A stretch of 64,000 nt of DNA from Streptomyces sp. KMM 9044 (GCF_024701375.2 NZ_CP113910.1:4464001-4528000); one strand, 5' to 3'; positions 47,189 to 57,177 are shown, counted from the first letter of the stretch. Translations and numbers: made by a program. The notes: generated by a model from the letters alone, not told the origin.

Positions 47189-48651
47189 CACAGGACAGCG
47201 GCACCACGGCGAGCGCCACGGCCGGCCCGACGGGCATGGCCACCACGACCGCTGTCCCCGCCGCCTCCACCCCGCCGTCCCCCACGGCCACCGGGCGGAC
47301 GTACTGGCTGGAGCACGCCTGGCTCGGCGACCGGGTCGAGCCGGGCGTGACCGTGACCGTCGGTGTCCGCGGCGCCGGCGACGTCCGTGGTGACGGCCGC
47401 ATCACCGCCGTCACCACGGACGTCCCCGCCCCGCCCCCCGGGGCCGAGATCCTGCGCGGTCTGACCCTCCCCGGGCTGGCCAACGCCCACTCGCACGCCT
47501 TCCACCGCGCTCTGCGCGGCACCGTCCAGGCCGGCGTCGGCACCTTCTGGACCTGGCGCGAGGTGATGTACTCGGTCGCCGACCGACTGACCCCCGAGAC
47601 CTACCACCGGCTCGCACGCGCCGTGTACGCGGAGATGGCGCTCGCCGGCATCACCGCCGTCGGCGAGTTCCACTACCTGCACCACGCCCCCGGCGGCACC
47701 CCGTACGCCGACCCCAACGCCATGGGCGAGGCCCTCGTCATGGCCGCCGCCGAGGCCGGCATCCGCATCACCCTCCTCGACACCGCCTACCTGTCCGCCG
47801 GCTTCGGCGAGCCGCCCACCGCCCACCAACGCCGCTTCTCCGACGGCACGGCCGAGGCCTGGGCCGAACGCTGTTCCCTTCTCGAGGAACAGGATCACGC
47901 GCGGATCGGTGCCGCCATCCACTCCGTACGGGCCGTGCCCGCCCGGGAGCTGGCGACCGTGGCCCGCTGGGCGCAGGAGCGGCGGGTTCCGCTGCACGTG
48001 CATCTGTCGGAGCAGACCGCCGAGAACGAGGCCTGCCAGGAGGCGCACGGCCGCACCCCGGCCCGCCTGCTCGCCGACCACGGCGTGCTCGGGCCGCGCA
48101 CCACGGGCATCCACAGCACCCACCTCACCGGCCAGGACATCGCGCTCATCGGCGACAGTGGCACCGGCACCTGCATGTGCCCCACCACCGAACGCGACCT
48201 CGCCGACGGCATCGGTCCCGCGGCCGCCCTGCAGCGCCGGGGCTCCCCGCTCTCCCTCGGCTCGGACAGCCACGCCGTCATCGACCTGCTGGAGGAGGCG
48301 CGCGCCCTGGAACTGGACGAGCGCCTGCGCACCCGCACCCGTGGTCACTGGACGGCGAACGCCCTGCTCAGGGCCGCCACCGCCGACGGGCACGCCGCCC
48401 TCGGCTGGGACAGGGCGGGCACCATCGAACCCGGCGCCCCCGCCGACCTGACCACCCTCACCCTGGACTCGGTCAGAACAGCGGGGCCACGGCCCCGGCT
48501 CGGCGCCGAGACCGCCGTGTTCGCCGCGACAGCGGCCGACGTACGGCACACGGTCGTGGCGGGACGGCACGTCGTACGCGACGGGACGCACACCCTCGTC
48601 CCCGATGTGCCGCACGCCCTCGCGCGTGCTGTCGAGGCACTGAGGTCCTGA
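47179..48651 (+). CDS. hutF: Formimidoylglutamate deiminase
   Basis: 490 residues. An amidohydrolase-superfamily TIM barrel with [12 protein letters not shown] (first metal HxH), [21 protein letters not shown] and [11 protein letters not shown]. It deiminates N-formimino-glutamate to N-formylglutamate plus ammonia, the variant histidine route used by actinobacteria. The N-terminal ~40 residues are Ala/Thr/Pro-rich and may not be translated; GTG 47185 is an alternative start. It overlaps the M20 gene by 10 nt. Confidence 0.93.
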   Translation: MRVTQDSGTTASATAGPTGMATTTAVPAASTPPSPTATGRTYWLEHAWLGDRVEPGVTVTVGVRGAGDVRGDGRITAVTTDVPAPPPGAEILRGLTLPGLANAHSHAFHRALRGTVQAGVGTFWTWREVMYSVADRLTPETYHRLARAVYAEMALAGITAVGEFHYLHHAPGGTPYADPNAMGEALVMAAAEAGIRITLLDTAYLSAGFGEPPTAHQRRFSDGTAEAWAERCSLLEEQDHARIGAAIHSVRAVPARELATVARWAQERRVPLHVHLSEQTAENEACQEAHGRTPARLLADHGVLGPRTTGIHSTHLTGQDIALIGDSGTGTCMCPTTERDLADGIGPAAALQRRGSPLSLGSDSHAVIDLLEEARALELDERLRTRTRGHWTANALLRAATADGHAALGWDRAGTIEPGAPADLTTLTLDSVRTAGPRPRLGAETAVFAATAADVRHTVVAGRHVVRDGTHTLVPDVPHALARAVEALRS

Positions 48652-48731
48652 ACGCCGCCGGCCGGAACGCCGGGCGTCCGAGGACCGGCCACCGCAGCCC
48701 CGTACCCGCCCCCGCCATCCACGAGGACGCC

Positions 48732-49907
48732 ATGAGCAGCACCGCCATCGTCGACATCGCCACGCTGGTCACCAACGATCCCTCCCGCGGAGGGGGAGCG
48801 TCTCCTCTCGGGCTGGTCCGGGACGCGGCCGTGGTCATCGACGGCGACCGCGTCGTGTGGACCGGCGAATCGAACACAGCACCCGCCACCGACAACCGGG
48901 TCGACGCCGAAGGCCGGGCGGTGGTCCCGGGCTTCGTCGACTCGCACTCCCACCTGGTCTTCGCGGGCGACCGCACCGACGAGTTCAACGCCCGGATGTC
49001 CGGCCGCCCCTACCGTGCGGGCGGTATCCGCACCACCGTCGCCGCCACCCGGGCCGCGAGCGACGCGGAACTCGAGGCGAACCTGACGCGTTTCCTCGCC
49101 GAGGCGCTGCGGCAGGGCACCACGACCATCGAAACCAAGTCCGGCTACGGCCTGACCACCGAGGACGAGGCCCGCGCGCTGCGGCTGGCCGCCCGCCACA
49201 CCGACGAGGTCACCTACCTCGGCGCCCACATCCCTGCCCCCGAGTACGCCGACGACCCGGCCGGCTACGTGGACCTGGTCACCGGGAAGATGTTGGACGC
49301 CTGCGCGCCGCACGCCCGCTGGATCGACGTCTTCTGCGAGCGGGGCGCCTTCGACGGCGACCAGGCGCGCGCCGTTCTCACCGCCGGTCGGGCCAGGGGC
49401 CTGCACCCGCGCATCCACGCCAACCAGCTCTCCCACGGCCCCGGCGTGCAGCTCGCCGTCGAACTCGACGCGGCCAGTGCCGACCACTGCACGCATCTCA
49501 CCGACGCCGACGTGGACGCCCTCGCCCACAGCCGCACGGTCGCGACCCTGCTGCCGGGCGCCGAGTTCTCCACCCGGGCCGCCTGGCCGGACGCCCGCCG
49601 GCTGCTCGACGCGGGTGTCACCGTCGCGCTGTCCACGGACTGCAACCCGGGGTCGTCCTTCACGTCCTCGGTGCCGTTCTGCGTGGCCCTCGCCGTGCGG
49701 GACATGGGCATGACGCCCGACGAGGCGCTCTGGTCGGCCACCGCGGGCGGTGCGGCGGCCCTGCGCCGCACCGACATCGGCCGCATCACCCCCGGCGCCC
49801 GTGCCGACCTCGTCCTCCTCGACGCCCCGAGCCACGTCCACCTGGCCTACCGCCCCGGTGTCCCACTGGTCGCGGGCGTGTGGCGGCGAGGCGTCCGCGC
49901 ACTCTGA
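48732..49907 (+). CDS. hutI: Imidazolonepropionase
   Basis: 391 residues. It opens the imidazolone ring to formimino-glutamate. Visible are [43 protein letters not shown] and the second-metal region [10 protein letters not shown]. It lies 80 nt after hutF, the last gene of the operon. ATG 48732 follows GAGGACGCC. The 230 bp to the converging sigI gene hold no gene. Confidence 0.96.
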   Translation: MSSTAIVDIATLVTNDPSRGGGASPLGLVRDAAVVIDGDRVVWTGESNTAPATDNRVDAEGRAVVPGFVDSHSHLVFAGDRTDEFNARMSGRPYRAGGIRTTVAATRAASDAELEANLTRFLAEALRQGTTTIETKSGYGLTTEDEARALRLAARHTDEVTYLGAHIPAPEYADDPAGYVDLVTGKMLDACAPHARWIDVFCERGAFDGDQARAVLTAGRARGLHPRIHANQLSHGPGVQLAVELDAASADHCTHLTDADVDALAHSRTVATLLPGAEFSTRAAWPDARRLLDAGVTVALSTDCNPGSSFTSSVPFCVALAVRDMGMTPDEALWSATAGGAAALRRTDIGRITPGARADLVLLDAPSHVHLAYRPGVPLVAGVWRRGVRAL

Positions 49908-50140
49908 GCCGTCCGCGAGCCCTCTCCTTCGCGCGCCCCCCTCCCCCTCCGCGCACCCGGATCGGCGGCCGGCGGCGGGAAACGCGTTGCGCCCCGTACC
50001 CGGCCGGTGTCCGGTGGCACCCGGGGAGGGCGTCCGGCGCCGGCGGAGTGCGCGGCGCAACGTGCAGGGCATGCCGTGCGAGTCGTCCGTGCGGGCCGTG
50101 TCCTGTGTCGACCGTGCGGGGTGCAGGACGCGGCCGCCCG

Positions 50141-51058
50141 TCATTCCTCGATGGTCAGCCCCTTGCGCAGCCGTACCAGGGTGCGTGACAGCAGGCGTGA
50201 CACGTGCATCTGTGAAATACCCAGTTCCTCGCCGATCTCCGACTGGGTCATGCCTGCCACGAAGCGCAGCGAGAGGATCTTCCGGTCGCGCGGTGACAGT
50301 TCGGCGATCAGCGGCTTCAACGACTCGACGTACTCGATTCCTTCGAGCCCGTGGTCCTCGTAACCGATCCGGTCCGCCAGCGCGCCCTCGGAGTCGTCCT
50401 CCTCCGGCTGGGCGTCGAGCGAGGAGGCGGTGTAGGCGTTCGACGCCGCCATGCCCTCGACGACCTCGTCCTTGGAGATGCCCAGCCGCTCGGCCAGTTC
50501 GCCCACCGTCGGGGACCGGTCGAGTTGCTGGGCCAGCTCGTCACCGGCCTTGACCAGGTCGAGCCGCAGCTCCTGCAGCCGGCGCGGTACGCGCACGGAC
50601 CACGAGGTGTCACGGAAGAAGCGCTTGATCTCACCGATGATGGTCGGCATCGCGAAGGTGGGGAACTCCACACCGCGTGAAAGCTCGAAGCGGTCGATCG
50701 CCTTGATCAGACCGACGGTGCCGACCTGGATGATGTCTTCCATCGGCTCGCTGCGCGAGCGGAAGCGGGAGGCGGCGAACTTGACCAGGGCCAGGTTCAG
50801 CTCGACGAGCGTGTTGCGTACGTACGAATACTCGTGGGTGCCTTCCTCCAGCGACTCCAGCCGCTCGAAGAGGGTCTTGGACAACGCCCGCGCGTCGACC
50901 GGGCCCACCTCGTCAAAAGGGGGGATCTCCGGGAGTCCGACGAGCAGATCGTGGTCCGGGACGACATCCACGTCGTCCTGCTCGATGGGAACCAGATGTT
51001 CCGGAGGGAGTGCCGACGTCGCTTCCTGGGCAGGCGATGCGTCGAGCCGGGGTGACAT
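50141..51058 (-). CDS. sigI: SigB/SigF-family RNA polymerase sigma factor
   Basis: 305 residues. An acidic N-terminal stretch precedes region 2 (VELNLALVKFAASRFRSR, EDIIQVGTVGLIKAIDRFE), region 3 (RVPRRLQELRLDLVKAGDEL) and region 4 (LSPRDRKILSLRFVAGMTQS, EIGEELGISQMHVSRLL). It is a stress-type group 3 sigma factor. The name follows S. coelicolor SigI by gene order with arsI and prsI. ATG 51058 is chosen because GGAGGA lies just upstream; a TTG at 51070 would include the ribosome site in the protein. Confidence 0.93.
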   Translation of the reverse strand: MSPRLDASPAQEATSALPPEHLVPIEQDDVDVVPDHDLLVGLPEIPPFDEVGPVDARALSKTLFERLESLEEGTHEYSYVRNTLVELNLALVKFAASRFRSRSEPMEDIIQVGTVGLIKAIDRFELSRGVEFPTFAMPTIIGEIKRFFRDTSWSVRVPRRLQELRLDLVKAGDELAQQLDRSPTVGELAERLGISKDEVVEGMAASNAYTASSLDAQPEEDDSEGALADRIGYEDHGLEGIEYVESLKPLIAELSPRDRKILSLRFVAGMTQSEIGEELGISQMHVSRLLSRTLVRLRKGLTIEE

Positions 51059-51232
51059 GATGTCCTCCAACGTTCTCGGCTTATGGCTGCCGATGCCGTT
51101 ACGTGCACTGCGGTGTGCGGCGCCTCCAAAGCCGGCCGTGTCGAGTACGTGTCCCTCCTAGCCCTACCCGCTTTCACAAGCTCACCGCAAGTAAGTTCTG
51201 TTGGCATATGTCCGTTTGGGGGCGATTGTTCG

Positions 51233-51271
51233 GCTGTCGAAGCGCGCCGGAAAGGCGTAATGTTCGACAGC
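51233..51271. promoter_or_regulatory. Inverted repeat around arsI -10 box
   Basis: GCTGTCGAA (51233-51241) is the exact reverse complement of TTCGACAGC (51263-51271). The candidate -10 box TAATGT (51258-51263) lies against the right half. The centre is about 58 bp before arsI, between the divergent sigI and arsI genes. It has the size of a dimeric repressor operator. Confidence 0.45.
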
Positions 51272-51309
51272 GTCAGTAGCAGCCACGACCGGTGGGAGAG
51301 AGAGACGGC

Positions 51310-51687
51310 ATGGACCGCGGGACGGTCGGCAGTGCACAGTCGGGCCGGCTTCTGGTCGACGTGCGGGAAGAGGGCCCCAGCGTCGTCGTGGCCCCGGCGG
51401 GTGAGTTGGATCATCACACCGCCGATCTGTTGCGCGAGCCACTGGAGAAATGCCTCGCCAAGGGATTCAAGCGGCTTGTCATCGACTGCTCCGGCCTGGG
51501 GTTCTGCGACTCCACCGGACTCAATGTGCTGCTCGGTGCCAGGTTGAAGGCCGAGGCGGCCGGTGGCGGGGTGCATCTCGCGGGAATGCAGTCCGTGGTC
51601 GCGCGCGTGTTTGAGATCACGGGAGCGGACGCGGTGTTCACCGTCCACGACAGCCTCGAGGCGGCTCTGGCCGACGAATCCGGATGA
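51310..51687 (+). CDS. arsI: Anti-sigma factor antagonist (STAS)
   Basis: 125 residues. A STAS domain with VVVAPAGELDHHTADLL, RLVIDCSGLGFCDSTGLNVLL, where the serine of CDSTG is the expected phosphorylation site, and AAGGGVHLAG. Unphosphorylated antagonist would bind the anti-sigma kinase and free the sigma factor. It is divergent from sigI and upstream of prsI. ATG 51310 follows GGGAGAGAGA. The name follows S. coelicolor. Confidence 0.92.
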   Translation: MDRGTVGSAQSGRLLVDVREEGPSVVVAPAGELDHHTADLLREPLEKCLAKGFKRLVIDCSGLGFCDSTGLNVLLGARLKAEAAGGGVHLAGMQSVVARVFEITGADAVFTVHDSLEAALADESG

Positions 51688-51775
51688 CCGCGCGGGCAGG
51701 TCGGTGCCGCCCCGCGGCGGGTCCGGGGGGCGGGCGTTCCCCCTCCGGTGCGTCGAGCGACACGTCGCTCCCCGG

Positions 51776-51803
51776 GTTTCCCCGCGAGCCCTTTTCCGGG
51801 TAC
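51776..51803 (+). promoter_or_regulatory. SigB-type promoter candidate upstream of prsI
   Basis: GTTTCC (51776-51781) and GGGTAC (51798-51803) match the stress-sigma consensus GTTT...GGGTAY with 16 bp between hexamers, one or two longer than typical. It would give a leader of about 185 nt to prsI and fits auto-control by the local sigma factor. The rest of the 308-bp arsI-prsI gap shows no gene. Confidence 0.4.
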
Positions 51804-51995
51804 TCCCTCATCGTTGAGCCTCTCTTGTGCGAACGTATGGGTGTTCCTTTGGTCACTTCGGGCAGAAGGAAAGCTGAACGTGTCTGCTGTTGTGGTCCCG
51901 GGGATGCCGAGAACTGGGCGATCCCGCACCGCGTGACCGAGTGAGTACGGATTTTTTCGAATGGTGAACTGGTGAATCGGTGAGGTGAAGCGCTG

Positions 51996-52589
51996 ATGAG
52001 CACCACCCGGCCCCACCTGCCGGGCGACCGCGGTCCGGAACCCGGCGGTGCCTCCGGGGTACCCGGGGGCAGCGCGCCGACGGCGAGCGCGGCCGACGGG
52101 GGCGTGGCCTCGCCCCCGTCGGCCGCGCAGTCCACCGTGGCGTCCGTCCCGGAGGCATCGGGGTTGTCCGGTTCGTCGGGGGGAGGGCGTAAGGTCCGCC
52201 GGCTGAGTTTCGAGGACCAGAGCGGTGTCGTTCCCCTCGCCCGCGACTTCACCCGCCAGGCCCTGCACGCGTGGGGCTGGCTGCCCGCCGCCGACCGGAG
52301 GGCCGCCGCCGAGGACGTCCTGCTCGTCGTGTCCGAACTGGTCACCAACGCGTGCCTGCACGCCGAAGGGCCGGACCGGTTGAGCATCGCTTGCGACAAC
52401 AAGGTGATCCGGCTCGAGGTCACCGACCGCGGCACCGGTCAGCCGGCACCGCGTACCCCGCACCAGGCGGGGCGGCCCGGCGGGCACGGCATGTTTATCG
52501 TGCAGCGTCTCTGTCTGGACTGGGGTGTCCTACGCACCCCCGGCGTCGCGGGCAAGACCGTGTGGGCGGAACTCGGGGCGCCCGCCTGA
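51996..52589 (+). CDS. prsI: Anti-sigma factor kinase (HATPase_c, RsbW-like)
   Basis: 197 residues. The first ~65 residues are a Ser/Gly/Pro-rich disordered tail. The GHKL domain then shows the N-box SELVTNACLHA, G1 VTDRGTG and G2 GGHGMFIVQRL. It should bind the sigma factor and phosphorylate the STAS antagonist with ATP. An ATG at 51996 starts it. Together with sigI and arsI it forms a complete partner-switching module, but no PP2C phosphatase is present nearby. Confidence 0.92.
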   Translation: MSTTRPHLPGDRGPEPGGASGVPGGSAPTASAADGGVASPPSAAQSTVASVPEASGLSGSSGGGRKVRRLSFEDQSGVVPLARDFTRQALHAWGWLPAADRRAAAEDVLLVVSELVTNACLHAEGPDRLSIACDNKVIRLEVTDRGTGQPAPRTPHQAGRPGGHGMFIVQRLCLDWGVLRTPGVAGKTVWAELGAPA

Positions 52590-52921
52590 CCGGCGGTGCC
52601 CCCCCGCGGTGCCCCCCCCCGCGGTGCCGCTCACCCCCACACCACCGCCCGCCGGAGTCCCACGGATCCGGCCCGCGCTGTGTCCTCCTTCTTCTGGCCC
52701 CCGGCGCACCCCGGCGGGCCGTCGAACCCGATGTGACGTCAGGAAGGGTGGGAGGGAGCAGCCTCCCGGGCCGTCCGCCGGACAAGTCCTCCGCGCGGGA
52801 CCGGTCGTGGTGGGCCACGTACGCCCCCGACCACCGTGCCGACGGCCGCGTCGTCCTCGCGAACCGGGCCGCCACCGTCACCGCCACCGACGCGGCGCGG
52901 GCTCCGGATCCCGCCTCGTGA

Positions 52922-53012
52922 CCACGGCGAGTCCGCCCGCGCCCGCCACGGCGAGTCCGCCCGCGCCCGCCACGGCGAGTCCGCCCGCGCCCGCCACGGC
53001 GAGTCCGCCCGG
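52922..53012. repeat. 24-bp tandem repeat, about 3.75 copies
   Basis: The unit begins CCACGGCGAGTCCGCC and recurs at 52922, 52946, 52970 and 52994 with no visible change, the last copy being partial and running into the terminator stem. It lies in the 515-bp gap between the converging prsI and POT genes. Upstream in the same gap is a C-run/G-run stretch (52600-52625) and a weak 62-codon frame from GTG 52732. Confidence 0.9.
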
Positions 53013-53062
53013 AGGGCCCCGCGTCCGCGTGTGTGTCGGCGTACGCGGACGCGGGGCCCTCC
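53011..53062. terminator. 20-bp perfect hairpin between convergent genes
   Basis: 53011-53030 is the exact reverse complement of 53043-53062, with a 12-nt loop. It lies 42 nt after the POT transporter stop (minus strand) and downstream of prsI, so it is a bidirectional terminator. Confidence 0.85.
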
Positions 53063-53104
53063 GCCCATGGGCGCGGCCTGTGGTGAGCCGCCCGGGTCAT
53101 GGCC

Positions 53105-54601
53105 TCAGCGGACGCTGCCCATCAGTGCCTTGACCTTGCTGCGGTACCTCCACACCGCGACACCGGCGACCACCGCGAGGGCAGCCTCCATCGCGACGAC
53201 GCCCGGCCTGTTCAGGTCGACACCGGCGAGGGAGAGCAGGCCGGTCGTGGCGTCACCGGCGGTGACGGCCAGGAACCAGACACCCATCATCTGCGAGGCG
53301 TACTTCGCGGGCGCCATCTTCGTGGTGACCGACAGGCCGACCGGGGAGAGCAGCAGCTCACCGACGGTCTGCGTGAAGTAGATCGCCACCAGCCAGGCCG
53401 CCGCCGCCTTGTGACCGCCCTCGGCGATCGACAGCGGAACGAGGAACAGGAAGAAGGACGCGCCGACCAGCACCAGGCCGGAGCCGAACTTCACGATCGT
53501 GCTGGGCTCCTTGCCGCGCCGGTTCAGTGCCAGCCAGAACCAGGCGAAGACCGGGGCCAGCGCCATGATCAGGACCGGGTTGACCGACTGGTACCAGGAG
53601 ACCGGGAACTCCCAGCCGAGGACGCTGTTGTCGGCCGACGCGTCGGCGAAGATCGACAGGGTCGAGCCGCCCTGGTCGTAGATCATCCAGAACACGGCCG
53701 CGGCCACGAAGAACCAGATGTACGCGGACATCTTCGACTGCTCGTCCCGGTCCAGGTCCCGGTCACGCTTGATCCGCACCAGCACCAGCACCGGGACGAT
53801 CACGCCGAGCAGCGTCAGCGGGACCAGGATCCAGTTCAGCGTGTAGGTGCCGGAGAAGCCGATGACGGCGTAGGCGACGACGGCGATGCCGGCCCAGAGG
53901 GCGGCCTTGCGCAGTGTGGTGGACTTCTCCGCGGCGGACAGGGGCTTGGGCACGACGCCGGAGTGCGCGGCGAGGTGACGGCTGCCCAGCAGGAACTGGA
54001 GCACACCCAGCCCCATGCCGACGGCGGCGAGCGCGAAGCCCAGGTGCCAGTTGACGCTCTCGCCGACGGTGCCGATGATCAGCGGCGCGGCGAAGGCGCC
54101 GAGGTTGATGCCCATGTAGAAGACGGTGAAGCCGCCGTCGCGACGCGGGTCGTCCGGACCGTCGTACAACTGGCCGACCATCGTGGAGATGTTGGCCTTG
54201 AGGAGGCCGGAGCCGATCGCGACCAGGCCGAGACCCGCGTAGAAGGTGCCGGCGGACGGCAGGGCCAGTGTCAGGTGGCCGAGCATGATGACCGCGCCGG
54301 CGACGGCGACGGTCTTGCGCGGTCCCAGCACCCGGTCGCCGAACCAGCCGCCCGGCATCGTGAGCAGGTACACCAGCGACAGGTACACCGAGTAGATGGC
54401 CGTCGCCGCACCGGCGTTCAGGCCCATGCCGCCCGGGGCGACGAGGTACAGCGGGAGCAGAGCCCTCATGCCGTAGTAGGAGAACCGCTCCCACATCTCG
54501 GTCATGAAGAGAGTGGCCAGTCCGCGGGGGTGGCCGAAGAAGGTCTTCCCGGAGCCGGGGGTTCCCGGCGGGACCGAGTCCTTCGTCAGGCTGGACGCCA
54601 T
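53105..54601 (-). CDS. POT-family proton-coupled peptide transporter
   Basis: 498 residues with about 12-14 membrane helices. The PTR2 signature EMWERFSYYGMRALLPLYL (ExxERFxYYG, helix 1) binds protons and peptide. GWFGDRVLGPRKTV follows, then FYMGINLGAFAAPLI for the second PTR2 signature. It imports di- and tripeptides. ATG 54601 follows AAGGAA. The open frame further upstream is non-coding leader. Confidence 0.95.
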   Translation of the reverse strand: MASSLTKDSVPPGTPGSGKTFFGHPRGLATLFMTEMWERFSYYGMRALLPLYLVAPGGMGLNAGAATAIYSVYLSLVYLLTMPGGWFGDRVLGPRKTVAVAGAVIMLGHLTLALPSAGTFYAGLGLVAIGSGLLKANISTMVGQLYDGPDDPRRDGGFTVFYMGINLGAFAAPLIIGTVGESVNWHLGFALAAVGMGLGVLQFLLGSRHLAAHSGVVPKPLSAAEKSTTLRKAALWAGIAVVAYAVIGFSGTYTLNWILVPLTLLGVIVPVLVLVRIKRDRDLDRDEQSKMSAYIWFFVAAAVFWMIYDQGGSTLSIFADASADNSVLGWEFPVSWYQSVNPVLIMALAPVFAWFWLALNRRGKEPSTIVKFGSGLVLVGASFFLFLVPLSIAEGGHKAAAAWLVAIYFTQTVGELLLSPVGLSVTTKMAPAKYASQMMGVWFLAVTAGDATTGLLSLAGVDLNRPGVVAMEAALAVVAGVAVWRYRSKVKALMGSVR

Positions 54602-54859
54602 GGTCGTTCCTTGTGGGTCGGGACGCGTCGCGTGAGTGTGTACGCGCCCGGTGGGGGCTGGCCGGCACCGGCGGGCCCCACCGTCCACCCCCACGCCCCT
54701 GGGGAGTCCGCCCCGGATCACGGAGCGGCGGACGGCGACCACCGGGATCCACGCCTCTCCGCGCGTCCATGCGCACCGAGGCCCGGCCGCAGGTCGTTCC
54801 TTCCGGGGCCGGCGGGAGTCGGCCGGGAGAGGCCGGCACAGGACCGGCCCGCACACGGA

Positions 54860-54896
54860 CGGGGACCTTCGGCATCACATGCGCCGAAGGTCCCCG
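54860..54896. terminator. 14-bp hairpin in a divergent intergenic region
   Basis: 54860-54873 pairs perfectly with 54883-54896 over a 9-nt loop. It sits in the 536-bp gap between the divergent POT and response-regulator genes, where a terminator is not expected. It may end a short unannotated transcript, attenuate the POT message, or act as an operator. No gene is seen in the gap. Confidence 0.45.
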
Positions 54897-55125
54897 TGGT
54901 GCAACAGGCGTTGATTCACCATACGGCAGGACGGTGACCGAAATGGAAGGACATGAGACAGGGATCACAGGTTTCGGGGAGCTCTGGTCACCCGTTCGAA
55001 GGTTCTTTCCACGATCGCACCCCACACCTCCAGGTGCGGCACGCGGGTACCGGCGTGAGAATCCGGTGTGCTCCGGGTAAGAACCGGTGCAGGTGATCAC
55101 ACCCCGGGCCGTGTCGGTACGGGAC

Positions 55126-55131
55126 TACCAT
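55126..55131 (+). promoter_or_regulatory. -10 box TACCAT for leaderless response regulator
   Basis: TACCAT ends 6 nt before ATG 55138 and no ribosome site is visible. Confidence 0.4.
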
Positions 55132-55137
55132 CAGTCC

Positions 55138-55815
55138 ATGACCCGTGTACTGCTCGCCGAGGACGACGCGTCCATCTCGGAGCCCCTGGCCCGCGCCCTG
55201 CGCCGGGAGGGGTACGAGGTGGAGGTGCGTGAGGACGGACCCAGCGCGCTCGACGCAGGCCTGCAGGGCAGCATCGACCTGGTGGTGCTGGACCTCGGAC
55301 TGCCGGGCATGGACGGCCTGGAGGTCGCCCGTCGGCTGCGTTCCGACGGTCACGCGGTCCCGATCCTGATCCTTACCGCGCGCGCCGACGAGGTCGACAC
55401 CGTCGTCGGTCTGGACGCCGGTGCCGACGACTACGTCACCAAGCCGTTCAGGCTCGCCGAACTGCTCGCCCGGGTGCGGGCCCTGCTGCGGCGCGGCGCC
55501 GCCGAACCGCAGCAGCCGCCGGCGACGCACGGGGTGCGCATCGACGTCGAGTCGCACCGGGCATGGATGGGCGAGGAGGAACTCCAGCTCACCGCAAAGG
55601 AGTTCGACCTGCTGCGGGTCCTGGTCCGGGACGCGGGCCGGGTCGTCACCCGCGACCAGCTGATGCGCGAGGTCTGGGACACCACCTGGTGGTCGTCCAC
55701 CAAGACCCTCGACATGCACATCTCCTGGCTGCGCAAGAAACTCGGCGACGATGCGGCCAACCCCCGCTACATCGCGACCGTGCGGGGCGTGGGATTCCGC
55801 TTCGAGAAGAGCTGA
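55138..55815 (+). CDS. OmpR-family response regulator
   Basis: 225 residues. The receiver domain has acidic pocket AEDD (about 7-10), phospho-Asp in VVLDLGLPGMDGLE (about 51), switch Thr in LILTARAD and Lys in TKPFRLAEL. The C-terminal winged helix (about 130-222) shows LTAKEFDLLRVL and RNPRYI-like VRGVGFRFE. It is paired with the kinase 42 nt downstream. Probably leaderless. Targets are unknown; the divergent POT transporter is a possible one. Confidence 0.94.
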   Translation: MTRVLLAEDDASISEPLARALRREGYEVEVREDGPSALDAGLQGSIDLVVLDLGLPGMDGLEVARRLRSDGHAVPILILTARADEVDTVVGLDAGADDYVTKPFRLAELLARVRALLRRGAAEPQQPPATHGVRIDVESHRAWMGEEELQLTAKEFDLLRVLVRDAGRVVTRDQLMREVWDTTWWSSTKTLDMHISWLRKKLGDDAANPRYIATVRGVGFRFEKS

Positions 55816-55857
55816 CCCCCCTGTACGTCGTGATTCCGCCGGTTCGGATATGAGGAC

Positions 55858-57129
55858 ATGCGCCGCCGACTGATCCAGTCCACACTCGCCGTGGTGCTCG
55901 TCGTGATCGCCGTGTTCGGCGTGTCCCTGGTGATCGTGGAGACCCGTACGATCACCGAAAGCGCCAGGGAGCGGGTCGAGTCCGAGGCGGTACGGCTCGC
56001 CAGCATCGTCGACAGCAGGCTGCTCCTCGAGGAGAAGGTCACCGCCGGGGTCCTCAGGGACCAGGTCACCGAGGACCGCTACGTCGTCGTCCGCCTGCCC
56101 GGCAGGGAGCCCGTCGAGATCGGGGAGAAGCCGCAGGGCGAGGTCATCGGTGCCTCGGCGTCCGGCGAGGAGGGCGAGACGGTCACCGTCCAGGAGCCGA
56201 GCTCCTCGGTGACCCGGGAGGTCGGCCGCACGCTGCTGATCATCGGACTGGTGGCGTTGCTGGCGGTGATCGCGGCGGTACTGCTGGCGGTCCGCCAGGC
56301 CAACCGGCTCGCCTCCCCGCTGACCGACCTCGCGGAGACCGCCGAGCGCCTCGGCTCGGGCGACCCGCGCCCCCGCCACCGGCGGTACGGCGTCCCCGAG
56401 CTGGACCGGGTCGCGGACGTACTGGACTCCTCCGCCGAGCGCATCGCCCGCATGCTGACCGCCGAGCGGCGCCTGGCCGCCGACGCCTCCCACCAGCTGC
56501 GCACCCCGCTCACCGCGCTGTCCATGCGGCTGGAGGAGATCACTCTCACCGACGACCCCGAGACGGTGAAGGACGAGGCGACGATCGCGCTGGCGCAGGT
56601 GGAGCGGCTGACGGACGTGGTGGAGCGGCTGCTGACCAACTCCCGCGACCCGCGGACCGGTTCGGCCGTCACTTTCGACCTGGACGAGGTGATCCAGCAG
56701 CAGCTCGCGGAGTGGCGCCCCGCCTACCGCAGCGCCGGCCGCGCGATCGTCACCTCCGGCAAGCGGCACCTACGGGCCGTCGGCACGCCGGGCGCTGTCG
56801 CCCAGGTGCTGGCCGCGCTGATCGAGAACTCCCTCATGCACGGGGGCGGCACGGTCGCCCTGCGCACCCGGGTCACCGGGAACCAGGTCGTCATCGAGGT
56901 CACGGACGAGGGACCGGGAGTCCCCACCGACCTGGGCGCCCGCATCTTCGAGCGCGCGATCAGCGGCCACAACTCCACCGGCATCGGCCTCGCGGTCGCC
57001 CGCGACCTCGCCGAGGCGGACGGCGGTCGCCTGGAGATGCTCCAGGCGAAGCCCGCGGTCTTCGGCCTGTTCCTGTCCCGCACCCCGCCGCAGAAATCCC
57101 GGGACGACAACCGCCACACGGTGCGCTGA
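55858..57129 (+). CDS. Sensor histidine kinase
   Basis: 423 residues. Two membrane helices (about 6-28 and 122-144) flank a ~90-residue outside sensor domain. A HAMP linker follows, then the H-box ASHQLRTPLTALSMRLE (phospho-His about 219), N-box LIENSLMHGGG, G1 DEGPGVP and G2 STGIGLAVARDLA. It is an intact EnvZ-type kinase and partner of the upstream regulator. ATG 55858 follows GAGGA. The signal is unknown. Confidence 0.93.
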   Translation: MRRRLIQSTLAVVLVVIAVFGVSLVIVETRTITESARERVESEAVRLASIVDSRLLLEEKVTAGVLRDQVTEDRYVVVRLPGREPVEIGEKPQGEVIGASASGEEGETVTVQEPSSSVTREVGRTLLIIGLVALLAVIAAVLLAVRQANRLASPLTDLAETAERLGSGDPRPRHRRYGVPELDRVADVLDSSAERIARMLTAERRLAADASHQLRTPLTALSMRLEEITLTDDPETVKDEATIALAQVERLTDVVERLLTNSRDPRTGSAVTFDLDEVIQQQLAEWRPAYRSAGRAIVTSGKRHLRAVGTPGAVAQVLAALIENSLMHGGGTVALRTRVTGNQVVIEVTDEGPGVPTDLGARIFERAISGHNSTGIGLAVARDLAEADGGRLEMLQAKPAVFGLFLSRTPPQKSRDDNRHTVR

Positions 57130-57177
57130 GCAGGGAGGAAGCCGGCGCACGTACCGGCACCGGCCCGGGCCCGGTGT

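Noticed and set aside
52732..52921. Small plus-strand frame of about 62 codons from a GTG after prsI
   Set aside because: No ribosome site and no family; it lies in repeat-rich sequence before a terminator. Possible but not supportable.
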